Shown here one piece after another: positions 52,576 through 60,724 of a DNA stretch of 64,000 nucleotides. The position numbers were made by a program, and so were the translations under genes. The stretch's first letter is position 1. Each line of letters begins with the position of its first letter. The notes beneath the pieces are model-generated. The model saw only the letters and a list, made by a program, of their open reading frames with translations. It ran no database searches and had not been told where the DNA came from. The stretch is from Paenibacillus solanacearum (GTDB taxonomy: Bacteria; Bacillota; Bacilli; Paenibacillales; NBRC-103111), in NCBI RefSeq assembly GCF_910593845.1, contig NZ_CAJVAS010000006.1:1-64000 (forward strand), in the 5' to 3' direction.

Positions 52576-53496
52576 CTACTTTGGCATCGAGCGGCAAGCT
52601 TCGCGGTAACGGAGCGGACTGATGCCTTCTTGCTTGCGGAACGCCCGGCTCAGCTGGCTTTGCTCCGCATAACCCGTCCTCTCGGCAATCTCCTTAATGG
52701 TATGGGATGAATTCATCAGCAGCTCTTTGGCCAGCTGAATGCGCGATTTTTGAACATAGTCGATGGGGGAGAGCCCTAGCGATTTGTAAAATAAATGGCT
52801 GAAATGGCTTTGGCTTAAATGAACATGCCTCGCAAGCTCCTCCAGGCCGATCGGGCGGCCGAGATGCTGCCGTATGTAGTCGCAAGCATTCATGACGCGG
52901 GGGTCGAATTGGAGCGGCTCGGCGGGCAAATATGGTCTCATCAGCATTAAAAAGCGATGAAGCCACTGGAACAGCTCGGCGTGCAGTCCGAAAAACTGTA
53001 CGGACACGTCGGTGTCGCTGATCACCGTAGGCGCAGACGGTCCGCCGGGTTGCGACGGCGAAGGGGCCCTTGAGGCGACAAGCTCGCCCAGCTGCTCGAA
53101 GACCGTTACCGCGCGTTCCCAAACCGTCAGCAGCGCCGGAAGCGACGGCGACGCAAGATGGCTTGAGATGACAGGCAGCTTGTACAAATGAACGACATCG
53201 AGCCCAGCGATGGTCAGCTCCGTGCATAACGATAAATAATGGATGTCCTTCCCGCCCTCTCGCGGAGGCAGCCAGAAGGTGACGTTCGGAGGGAAAATGA
53301 TCAGATCGCCTTTGACGGCGTGGAACGGCTGCCCGTCAATGTGCACTGTCAGCGCACCGTCCATAACGATCCAAAACAGTGTGTACGGGATATTCATCCG
53401 TTCAAAGGCATACGAAGGAGGCTTGCGCATTTCACGAATCCAGCGAACTTTGATGCGCAAGTAATCGGCATAAAACGATTCGTTCATCGTGTACAA
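52576..53496 (-). CDS. AraC family regulator with N-terminal cupin domain
   Basis: A 306-residue AraC/XylS regulator. Residues 30-85 form a cupin-like arm (WIVMDGALTVHIDGQPFHAVKGDLIIFPPN); the C-terminal 100 residues hold two helix-turn-helix units (GLEELARHVHLSQSHFSHLFYKSLGLSPIDYV and TIKEIAERTGYAEQSQLSRAFRKQEGISPLRYR). TTG 53496 is preferred because AAGGAGG is 7 nt upstream, while the ATG three codons later is 16 nt away. It may regulate the neighbouring binding-protein gene, as is common in Paenibacillus sugar loci. Confidence 0.88.
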   Translation of the reverse strand: MYTMNESFYADYLRIKVRWIREMRKPPSYAFERMNIPYTLFWIVMDGALTVHIDGQPFHAVKGDLIIFPPNVTFWLPPREGGKDIHYLSLCTELTIAGLDVVHLYKLPVISSHLASPSLPALLTVWERAVTVFEQLGELVASRAPSPSQPGGPSAPTVISDTDVSVQFFGLHAELFQWLHRFLMLMRPYLPAEPLQFDPRVMNACDYIRQHLGRPIGLEELARHVHLSQSHFSHLFYKSLGLSPIDYVQKSRIQLAKELLMNSSHTIKEIAERTGYAEQSQLSRAFRKQEGISPLRYREACRSMPK

Positions 53497-53741
53497 GCGG
53501 CTTCCTCCTTTGCGCTAAGTCACTGGATTCATTATATCACAGGGAGACGAAGCTAAGCGGAGTGTGGGAATCATCTGTAATCTGTAGAACGGGGGAGAGT
53601 CGGCTGCTGTCTAGAGCCGAGCCTTCAACCGTCGGTCTGCATCTACGATGTAAAGGTGGATCGCGATGGTTTTATCACGCGATGGCGGAGGTGACGTTCT
53701 CAGAAAAAATGCGGCGGATAAAGAAGGACTTTTTAAAATAA

Positions 53742-53761
53742 ATACGAATATATATTCGTAT
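53742..53761 (+). promoter_or_regulatory. 20-bp perfect palindrome, probable operator
   Basis: ATACGAATATATATTCGTAT is a perfect palindrome 44 nt before the start of the GyrI-VOC fusion gene, in a strongly AT-rich stretch. It suggests a dimeric repressor of MarR, TetR or PadR type. The rest of 53497-53741 holds no gene. Confidence 0.65.
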
Positions 53762-53805
53762 ATTTATCGTTGTAGGAAATATAAGGGAAACCGAGGTGCA
53801 TTGAG

Positions 53806-55059
53806 ATGATCCTGGATACAAAAGTGGTGTGGAAGGACCGTTTTCACATTATTGGTATGAAAATACGTTATCAGCCTTCGAACGCCAAGCCTTCTGAAAA
53901 TGAAATAACGCGCTTGTGGCAGCGCTTCAATCCGCGCTACTGCGAAATTACGGGCAGAACGGGAGGCGTGTACGGACTCATGACGATGCCGCCGGGCATG
54001 AAGCCGGGCGATCCGTTCGATTATGTAGCGGGCTGCGGCGTCTCAGCGACGAGCACCGTCCCGGAAGGAATGGTGGCGGAATCGTATCCCGGAGGACTGT
54101 ACTGCGTCGTTACACGCAAAGGACCGATCGACGAGCTGCCCCAGGCTTTCCATTATTTTTGGGAGAAGTGGCTTCCAGGGTCGGATTACGACCGTGCCGC
54201 CGGCGCCGAGTTTGAATATTACGACGAGCGGTATAGGGGCAACGATGACGCCGAATCGGTGATGGAGCTGTGGTTCCCTATCCGGAGTAAACGGCCGGCG
54301 CCGATCGAGAACCGGGTCGCCAGCGTCTTCGTCCACGTCGCCGATCTCCGCAGATCGGCCGAATGGTACAGCCGGCTGCTGGGTTTGCCGCTCATGGAGA
54401 ACCGGCTGAACGGCGGGCCGGTGTATTGGTTCGATTTGCCGGGAGCGGGCTTGATCCTCGATTCGAACGTCAACAATCGCAAGGACCCGGACTGGCGGGA
54501 GGAGATGAAGCCGCGCTTCATGTTCCCGACCGGCGATATTGACGCGGCTTACGCTTATTTGCGCGAGAAGGCCGAAGTATTCCATGCGCCGGAGCGGCAC
54601 GCGCATATGGCGTACATTACGTTCCGCGACCCGGAAGGCAATGCGCATATGGCGTGTTGGGACGGGAACGCAGGCGAAGAGCCGCAGCTTCCGGCGACGG
54701 AAAGCCCGGTGGCGGCGCGGATCAAAGGCGTGTTCATCGATGTGAAGGAGATGAAGGCGATGGCCGCCTGGTACGCCGACTTGCTGGCGCTGCCTTTGGA
54801 CGAGAACACGTCGGAAGAGGCCATTTACCCGATTCCGGTTACACGGGGGCCTGGGCTGCTGCTCGATCATAACCGGCATCGTCACAACGATTCGTTCACC
54901 ATTCCGTTCATGTTCGATTGCCGCAGCGTCGATGAGGCGTACGCCTTCGTGGAGGCGAACGGGATCGAAGTTTTCGGTTCGATCGAACGGCACGGTGAGT
55001 TTGCGTTTTTTACAGTAAAAGACCCGGACGGCCATCTGGTCATGATCTGCGAAGGATAG
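53806..55059 (+). CDS. GyrI-like ligand-binding domain fused to two VOC domains
   Basis: A 417-residue cytoplasmic protein in three parts. Residues 1-165 match GyrI-like/SOUL small-molecule-binding domains (VVWKDRFHIIGMKIRYQ, then GLYCVVTRKGPIDELPQAFHYFWEKWLPGS and FEYYDERY). Residues 170-290 and 300-417 are two vicinal-oxygen-chelate (glyoxalase/bleomycin resistance) domains, each opening with SVFVHVADLRRSAEWYSRLLGLPL or GVFIDVKEMKAMAAWYADLLALPL and ending F.DPEGN or VKDPDGH. The fusion suggests a drug- or toxin-binding protein. A palindrome upstream suggests inducible control. No catalytic role is proved. Confidence 0.8.
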   Translation: MILDTKVVWKDRFHIIGMKIRYQPSNAKPSENEITRLWQRFNPRYCEITGRTGGVYGLMTMPPGMKPGDPFDYVAGCGVSATSTVPEGMVAESYPGGLYCVVTRKGPIDELPQAFHYFWEKWLPGSDYDRAAGAEFEYYDERYRGNDDAESVMELWFPIRSKRPAPIENRVASVFVHVADLRRSAEWYSRLLGLPLMENRLNGGPVYWFDLPGAGLILDSNVNNRKDPDWREEMKPRFMFPTGDIDAAYAYLREKAEVFHAPERHAHMAYITFRDPEGNAHMACWDGNAGEEPQLPATESPVAARIKGVFIDVKEMKAMAAWYADLLALPLDENTSEEAIYPIPVTRGPGLLLDHNRHRHNDSFTIPFMFDCRSVDEAYAFVEANGIEVFGSIERHGEFAFFTVKDPDGHLVMICEG

Positions 55060-55188
55060 CGGCGGACTGGATCGGCCCGGCAGCGGTTTGCGATGTTGTT
55101 GGAAGAAACGGTAAAGGATGCCGCCATGTGCCCACAAATGCGCTGTCCTCTGTTATAATGAGGGCAGAACATATAATGGGGTGTAGAG

Positions 55189-55959
55189 ATGATCAAACTG
55201 GCGGCATTCGATGTAGACGGCACGCTGCGCGAACGGGACTATTTGCCCGATTCCACGCGCACGGCTTTGCAAAAATTGAAAGAAAACGGCGTTGCCCTCG
55301 CCTTGTGTACGGGACGAAGCGAATTCGAGGTGAAGTCGCTGCGCGAGGAGCTCGGGATCGACTGGGCGATCACGTGCAATGGCAGCCATGTCGGCTACCG
55401 GGGAGAGACAGTATTCGGCAGCACGTTTCCGGCGGAGACGGTGCGGGGCTGGCTGCGGGAGGCGGAGCGCTCCGGGCACGGGCTGATCTTGTACGGCGCC
55501 GAGCTGATGTATACGAACCGGAGGGACAACCCTTATTTTGCACAGGCGCAGCAGGAGATCGGCTTCATGGAGCCGGTGCTGCTTCAATCGATGGACGAAG
55601 TGCCGGATATTTATCAGGCGATTGTGTTTTGCGGCGAGCATGAGGAAGCGGCTTATACGGCCGGCGGGAAGGACTTGTATTATTTGCACCGCTGGCGGCC
55701 GTGGGCGATCGACATTAACCCCGGCGGCATGAATAAAGCGGTCGGCTTGCAGCGGCTGCTCGATCATCTGGGCATTTCCTCCGAAGAAGTGGCAGCTTTC
55801 GGCGACGGGCTGAACGATTATGAGATGATCGAGTCGGTTGGCTACGGGATCGCGATGGGCAACGCCGGCGATGAGCTGAAGGAGAAGGCGCGCTTCGTTA
55901 CGAAGCCGATGATGGAAGACGGCATCGCGTACGCGGTCAACGAGTGGATTGTGAAGTAA
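55189..55959 (+). CDS. Cof-type HAD family phosphatase
   Basis: A 256-residue phosphatase. FDVDGTL (8-14) is HAD motif I with the nucleophile Asp; CTGR is motif II; MNKAVGLQRLL has the motif III Lys; FGDGLNDYEM is motif IV with the metal-binding Asp. The C2-type cap lies in about residues 85-185. Family members dephosphorylate sugar phosphates, FMN or PLP; the substrate here is unknown. TATAAT at 55154 may be its -10. Confidence 0.9.
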   Translation: MIKLAAFDVDGTLRERDYLPDSTRTALQKLKENGVALALCTGRSEFEVKSLREELGIDWAITCNGSHVGYRGETVFGSTFPAETVRGWLREAERSGHGLILYGAELMYTNRRDNPYFAQAQQEIGFMEPVLLQSMDEVPDIYQAIVFCGEHEEAAYTAGGKDLYYLHRWRPWAIDINPGGMNKAVGLQRLLDHLGISSEEVAAFGDGLNDYEMIESVGYGIAMGNAGDELKEKARFVTKPMMEDGIAYAVNEWIVK

Positions 55960-56060
55960 AGAAAACTTAGGCGTCTAGGCGTCTATCAGTAACCCGTCAG
56001 TTCTAATTCATTGCATCCGCTGGTAAAGTAAGGAACAATGGTTGCATGGAGGTGTTGCCA

Positions 56061-56750
56061 ATGCCGCTGCCTATGGTCCATTTGAATGTCGCGGTGGAAT
56101 ATTTCGAGCATGGGGTCGTCCCGCCTGCTTTCCTGCTGGGCAGTATTGCGCCGGACGCGATTCATATGCGGAAAGGCACGAACAGGGAGCATAAGCGGCA
56201 GACGCACCTGACCGCGGAATCCCAACCGGACCTGCAGGCGTATATGCGCAGCCGTTATGAGCATTACATTGTGCAGCGCGGGGACGAACAATGGAAATGG
56301 TTCGTGCAAGGATATTTTGCGCACTTGCTGACGGATTACTTGTGGCTGCTTGATGTGTATGCGGTCTTCAAAGCCAAGACCGCGCTTGACGGGTTGGCGA
56401 AAGAGGAAGCGAAGTCCGTATATTACCGGGATACGGATCAGATTGACTTTCATTATTACCGGACGAAGCCGTGGGTTCGGGACGTATGGAGCGGGCTGAT
56501 CGGTGCCCGTTCGTTTGACATGGAGCCGCTGCTGACAGCCCGCGAAATTCATTATTGGCGGCTTCGCACTGTTCACTGGTTCGATCTGTTAGGGGAAGAA
56601 CCGGAGGTGGAGCCGCACTATATTACGCAGCCGATGGTCGACGCTTTCATTCCGGCAGCCGGAGGCCGGATTCGGGAGCTGCTCGGGGCGTGGGACCGGG
56701 AGATGGAGGCCGCAGGGCAGCGCGCTGCGGGAAGCGGTCCGGCACGGTAG
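56061..56750 (+). CDS. Zinc-dependent phospholipase C-like protein
   Basis: A 229-residue protein matching the zinc-dependent phospholipase C domain family: MVHLNVAVEYFE at the N-terminus, LLGSIAPDAIHMR (about 25-37) with a metal-binding Asp, WFVQGYFAHLLTDYLW (about 91-106) with a metal-binding His/Asp pair, and DFHYYR. There is no signal peptide, so it is probably an intracellular hydrolase of unknown substrate rather than a toxin. ATG 56061 has GGAGGTG 6 nt upstream; the upstream in-frame ATG (56046) lies before that site. Confidence 0.8.
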   Translation: MPLPMVHLNVAVEYFEHGVVPPAFLLGSIAPDAIHMRKGTNREHKRQTHLTAESQPDLQAYMRSRYEHYIVQRGDEQWKWFVQGYFAHLLTDYLWLLDVYAVFKAKTALDGLAKEEAKSVYYRDTDQIDFHYYRTKPWVRDVWSGLIGARSFDMEPLLTAREIHYWRLRTVHWFDLLGEEPEVEPHYITQPMVDAFIPAAGGRIRELLGAWDREMEAAGQRAAGSGPAR

Positions 56751-56858
56751 TTCATGGCGCAGGCGGAACAAAGGCTGCCGGGCGGCAAACGTGAGCTCAG
56801 CTCCCGTTTTGCAACAGGCCGAAGCCGAAATGAGCAATCATCAAAGCGCAATGCGAAT

Positions 56859-56890
56859 GAACCCGTCATCTGAAGCGATGGCGGGTTTTT
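56859..56890 (+). terminator. Intrinsic terminator
   Basis: AACCCGTCATC and GATGGCGGGTT form a stem with one mismatch and a 6-nt loop, followed by TTTTT. It lies about 110 nt after the phospholipase C-like gene. Confidence 0.75.
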
Positions 56891-57617
56891 CCATATGCTC
56901 TCGCACCGTAGCGTAAGAAAGAAGCGGATCAAGCGGAGCGAAAGCTTGCTTTACGTTTTTTTTATAGGGGTGATGGGAGTGAGTCGGTCGCTGCTTTGGC
57001 ATATCCCGACGTTATATACGGATTCGTTGAAGAAGCGGAAGCCCGAAGTGAAGATGACTTCGCTTTTCAGATAGGTCGGTTTATGCACCCTTTCGCAACA
57101 GAGGCAGTAATACATCACTGATCACGTCCATTCGACAAAAAATGCGGTCACTTTACATTATATGATGAATCGTGTGAATTTGGCGTAAAGAAATGAGGTT
57201 TTTCTACTATTATTCGACATAAATCGACGAATTGAAGGGCGGCGGCCATGAGCCGGCAGCCGGTACAACTATAAAGGCGGGAAAAGAATGAGCGTGATTC
57301 GCACCTACATGCCGGGGAATGCTGAGAAAGTGATCATGCGCAGCACGTACTCCTGGAAGAATGGGAGCGAGGCGTGAGTTCGGCCGATCCCGCGCAGCGC
57401 CGAAACGCGCCTGGGATTCGCACGCATTGGAATGACTTGCGATGCAGACAGAATCATACACGCTTTCTTAATGCCGCTCAAAGTGGGGAGGCGCCAGGAC
57501 CGGGTCGTTCCTATAGACAAGGAAGCTGTACGGTGATCGGATATCGCTGTCATGAAAATGCGGCAACATGCAGCGCCTGCGAGGCGATCCTGCATATTGC
57601 CGCATAGTAGGTATATG
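56891..57617. other. Gap with only vestigial frames
   Basis: Two short frames with ribosome-like sites occur: about 35 codons from 56974 and 29 codons at 57288-57377 (starting MSVIRTYMPGNAEKV, reminiscent of a GNAT acetyltransferase N-terminus). Neither is convincing as a full gene; the second may be a truncated remnant. No terminator or promoter of quality is seen. Confidence 0.4.
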
Positions 57618-57914
57618 TTAAGCTGTTTGCAAAATTTTCGCTTGCAGATTCGCCCGAATGAGCCGGATACGTTGTTTCACATAGAAGTCATAAGCTACGC
57701 CCTTCAGGTGAGCGAGAGGAACCTGCTGGTCTGTATGATTATCAATAATCGTTACCGATCCGTTATCGTTGAATTTGAACGTGAGATCTGCCCAGGTTTG
57801 CCCTGCGACATCAAGAATTTTATCAATCCGAACGTCCGGCATGGCTTCGCTGCCTGTCAGCATCACATTCTTGTAATAATCACGCTCAATAAATCTAACA
57901 ATGGTCACCTTCAT
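57618..57914 (-). CDS. Small protein under LexA (SOS) control
   Basis: A 98-residue soluble protein starting at ATG 57914 behind GAGAGGGGTG. The sequence alternates short beta-like segments (MKVTIVRFIERDYYKNVML, DLTFKFNDNGSVTIIDNHTDQQV) and ends in a basic helix (KQRIRLIRANLQAKIL). It matches no family I know; it is not a YneA-, YolD- or HPr-like protein. The promoter 46 nt upstream carries one consensus and one near-consensus LexA box, so it should be induced by DNA damage. Candidate roles are cell-division control or DNA repair support; neither is shown. Confidence 0.7.
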   Translation of the reverse strand: MKVTIVRFIERDYYKNVMLTGSEAMPDVRIDKILDVAGQTWADLTFKFNDNGSVTIIDNHTDQQVPLAHLKGVAYDFYVKQRIRLIRANLQAKILQTA

Positions 57915-57937
57915 CGTCTACACCCCTCTCAAATTTG

Positions 57938-57987
57938 CGAACGCTTGTTCTATAGCTCTATTATACCAAACGTTTGTTCGTAGTCAA
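57938..57987 (-). promoter_or_regulatory. SOS promoter with two LexA boxes
   Basis: On the minus strand TTGACT (57987-57982), 16 nt and TATAAT (57965-57960) form a strong promoter. The spacer is filled by CGAACAAACGTTTG (57980-57967), an exact fit to the Bacillus LexA consensus CGAACRNRYGTTYG. A second box, AGAACAAGCGTTCG (57951-57938), fits at 13 of 14 positions just downstream of the -10. Confidence 0.85.
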
Positions 57988-58010
57988 TAGGAACAATTCA
58001 TAAAACACGC

Positions 58011-58040
58011 TTGAAAGCCGTTCGGTGCGACCATTATAAT
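58011..58040 (+). promoter_or_regulatory. Sigma-A promoter for the 58070-59070 unit
   Basis: TTGAAA (58011-58016), 18 nt and TATAAT (58035-58040) point rightward, 30 nt before the ATG of a probable decayed gene and the methyltransferase gene behind it. Confidence 0.65.
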
Positions 58041-58069
58041 GGGAATATCTTTCAAAATGGGGTGAAGGG

Positions 58070-58327
58070 ATGACAATCCGCATCGTTCGAGGTATATAGC
58101 TTTCGGGCCGGGAGAAACGCGTGCCGGCTATCAAGGGGGTTCTATGCCCTTTTGATCCAGAGGAAGCAAAGCCTTGAGTACAGGAACGGTTTGTCGTCAC
58201 GGAAGAAGCCAGGGGACACTGGCAGCGGAGTAGAGGAACGGACGTGCGAACGATAAGCGGCTTATTCCTGCACGATGTCCATACCGCTGGCTTCTATCAT
58301 TTCATGGAGAGGATAGAGTCAGGATGA
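58070..58327 (+). pseudogene. Probable decayed small gene coupled to the methyltransferase
   Basis: An ATG at 58070 behind GGTGAAGGG opens a frame of 85 codons interrupted by TAG (58097) and TGA (58175). It closes at a TGA (58325-58327) that overlaps the methyltransferase ATG as ATGA. The last part reads like coding sequence (GLFLHDVHTAGFYHFMERIE). Parts of other frames also look protein-like (AFGPGETRAGYQGG), so frameshifts may be present as well. The family is not recognised; two stops in 85 codons could also arise in non-coding DNA, so confidence is low. Confidence 0.35.
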
Positions 58328-59070
58328 ACGAATTCGAATTCAAGTGTTTTTATGATCGCATCGGGAGAATGAACGGCTGGAATTTTAGCAAGGTGAAATG
58401 TATTTCCGAGGGCGAACAATGGGATTTTTACGGCGAAGTCATGCGTAGATGCAAACCATCGGATCTGCTGCTGGATATCGGTACTGGCGGCGGGGAGGCT
58501 TTGCTGGGTCTAGCCGGTGCGGCGTTATTGCTGATAGGCATCGACAGCTCTCCCGGAATGATCGAAGCGGCCCAGGCGAATAGGGCTGCTTCTGGAAAAT
58601 CGAACGTGCGCATGCTGCAGATGGATGCGGGCGAATTGGATTTCCCCGAGTCGTTATTCAACGTGGTTTCATGCCGACACGCGCCCTTTTCCGCCAAGGA
58701 AGCATGCAGAGTGCTGGTCAAGGGCGGTATGTTCTTGACGCAGCAAGTCAGTGAAGACGATAAGCTGAATCTCAAGTCGGCATTCGGCAGAAACCGGGAG
58801 GTTCATACCGACGGCACGCTGCAAAACCAATATATCGCCGAATTGCGGGAAGCCGGATTTCGCGACATTCAATCGTTTGAATACGATGCAACGGAATATT
58901 ACGAAACTTACGAGGATGTATTATTTCTTTTGAAGCACGCGCCGATCATACCGGACTTCGGGAAGCTGGAGCATGATTTTGCCATATTGGAAGCATTTCT
59001 TGAGCGGCATCGCACGAGCAAGGGCATCATGACCAATTCCAAACGCTTCATGATTACGGCGGTAAAATAA
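58324..59070 (+). CDS. Class I SAM-dependent methyltransferase
   Basis: A 248-residue methyltransferase. LLLDIGTGGGEALL (about 48-61) is motif I; LIGIDSSPGMIEAAQ (about 70-84) gives the acidic residue for the SAM ribose; LQMDAGELDFPESLFNVVSCRHAPF covers motifs II-III; ACRVLVKGGMFLTQQV is the usual following strand. The C-terminal half (from about 165) has no recognised substrate domain. It may be translationally coupled to the decayed frame upstream. Small-molecule methylation is likely; the substrate is unknown. Confidence 0.88.
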   Translation: MNEFEFKCFYDRIGRMNGWNFSKVKCISEGEQWDFYGEVMRRCKPSDLLLDIGTGGGEALLGLAGAALLLIGIDSSPGMIEAAQANRAASGKSNVRMLQMDAGELDFPESLFNVVSCRHAPFSAKEACRVLVKGGMFLTQQVSEDDKLNLKSAFGRNREVHTDGTLQNQYIAELREAGFRDIQSFEYDATEYYETYEDVLFLLKHAPIIPDFGKLEHDFAILEAFLERHRTSKGIMTNSKRFMITAVK

Positions 59071-59196
59071 AGGCGACGTTCCTGCGAAACCGGACCATCG
59101 CACCAATCGCTTCGTCGAAACAAAACGAGGCTATTAGAAGTAAAGGTGCGCCACGGCTAGCCAGGAGAGCAGCTCCCAAGCGATGATGCAACGAGA

Positions 59197-59252
59197 AAAA
59201 CAGCGGTCAGCTAAGAAATGGAATTCCATTCTTAGTCGCCGCTGTTTTTTTT
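59197..59252. terminator. Bidirectional terminator
   Basis: A-run, CAGCGG...CCGCTG outer stem and CTAAGA-ATGGAATTCCAT-TCTTAG-like inner stem, then a run of eight T. The A-run on the left makes it functional for the convergent acyltransferase gene too. Confidence 0.85.
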
Positions 59253-59304
59253 GCGCCGTATGCCCTTAATCTTAATGCTCATGCTGCCTTTATAAGGCAG
59301 GCGA

Positions 59305-60492
59305 TCAGCCGCTGGCGCTTCGCGACCCGCCCGATGTGGCGGGAACGCGGTTCTTCCTTGCTCCGCCGATCCCGGTGACCGCCTTGCCGAACGGCAGCTT
59401 CGACAAGAGGAACGAAGCCAGCTCCGAGGCGAAGGCGCATAATACGAACGCCAGCGCGGTGCGGAGCGTGACGTTCACGCCCGGCAGCATCCAATCGGCC
59501 GCCAGGGTGGCGAATGTCAGCGCCAGCGCGTGCGCCAAATATGCGCCGTACGAGTATCGCCCCACAGCCGTCAGAAGCTTGTGAGCCGGCGAGCTGCCTT
59601 CCGCTGCCGCCATGCGCATGCCGAACCGGTACAGCACGAGAATGGATAAGATCAGGAACCCTGCCATGACCGGGCGAAGCAAGGACAAGTCGTCGTAATG
59701 GATCGCAAAGGCCGGCGACGTTTCGAAGCTGGCGACGCAGCGATAGCCGAGATAAGCCGACATGGCGTAAAAGGCGATGTGTATGGCGCGGTCGTACCGC
59801 AGCAGCCATTCCCGCCAATAGGGAAGCGTCAAGCCGGCGACGGCGCCAAGGACGAAGTAGAAGAAAAAGAACAGCGCGTTCCGGTCCTCGTATTCGGTGA
59901 ACATCGGTGTGATGATCGGGATGCGCCACTGCTCCGCCATTACATAAATCGGTCCGACCAGCTTCATTAAGTACATATATACCGCAGCAGCCGCGAGCAG
60001 GGCGAGTCCGATTCGCTTCGGCGTGCGGACCCATGGCTTCAGCCAGCCGATGGCGGAACGGTACAACGGGAACAGCAGGTAAAATTGCAGGATCATGACG
60101 ATATACCATAGATGATACGATGATTTGCCGGTAAGAAACAGGCGGAGCATGTCGATGACAGCAGCCGGTCCGCCGCCTTGGTGAAGGACCTGCGGCAAGC
60201 CGTAAACGACGCTCCATAGCAAATACGGCACGGCGATATCGTAAAACCGTTTTTTCAAAAAGCTGCCATAGGAGAACGGTCCGTCGTAGTTGTAGAACAG
60301 CACGAGCCCGGTAATGAAAATGAACAGGGGCACGGCGAATTTGGAGGCGATCAGCAGGATGACAAGCGATACGCCGTCGGCGAGCTCCGTTTCGGGCAGG
60401 TAGGCGTAGTGGGCGATGGCGTGCTGCAGCACGACAGCCAAAAAGGCAAAGGCGCGCAAATATTCGATTTCTTCGATTTTACTTTTTCGCAT
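59305..60492 (-). CDS. Acyltransferase 3 family membrane protein
   Basis: A 395-residue integral membrane acyltransferase with about ten spans. IEYLRAFAFLAVVLQHAIAHY (about 9-29) holds the essential His of the family, FAVPLFIFITGLVLFYNY the second block, and YHLWYIVMILQFYLLFPLYR the third. RYSYGAYLAHALAL is the usual last-helix motif. It resembles OafA/IcaC-like O-acyltransferases that acetylate cell-wall or exopolysaccharide sugars. The C-terminal 30 residues are basic and Ser/Gly-rich. It stands alone and has a shared terminator. Confidence 0.88.
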   Translation of the reverse strand: MRKSKIEEIEYLRAFAFLAVVLQHAIAHYAYLPETELADGVSLVILLIASKFAVPLFIFITGLVLFYNYDGPFSYGSFLKKRFYDIAVPYLLWSVVYGLPQVLHQGGGPAAVIDMLRLFLTGKSSYHLWYIVMILQFYLLFPLYRSAIGWLKPWVRTPKRIGLALLAAAAVYMYLMKLVGPIYVMAEQWRIPIITPMFTEYEDRNALFFFFYFVLGAVAGLTLPYWREWLLRYDRAIHIAFYAMSAYLGYRCVASFETSPAFAIHYDDLSLLRPVMAGFLILSILVLYRFGMRMAAAEGSSPAHKLLTAVGRYSYGAYLAHALALTFATLAADWMLPGVNVTLRTALAFVLCAFASELASFLLSKLPFGKAVTGIGGARKNRVPATSGGSRSASG

Positions 60493-60724
60493 CGGTTCGA
60501 TTCCTTACTTCATGTGGATTGGAAAACAACAGGCAATGTATCCATTGTAGTGCAACGGTTCGATATTTCAATACTTTGGCACAAATTGGGCCTGTGGGCG
60601 CAGCAGCAGCGACACAAAAATATTTTTGTAAAAAGGCAAATAACAGGGTGACAATCATGCCGGATAGGTGTATTTTATTTTATATAGGTTTCCTACATTT
60701 CTCAAAGCGCGGAGGAATCACTGC

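Noticed and set aside
53742..53761. LexA box reading of the palindrome
   Set aside because: CGAATATATATTCG lacks the GAAC/GTTC core of the Bacillus LexA consensus.
57288..57377. 29-codon frame resembling a GNAT acetyltransferase N-terminus
   Set aside because: Too short for a domain and without conserved catalytic sequence; at most a remnant.
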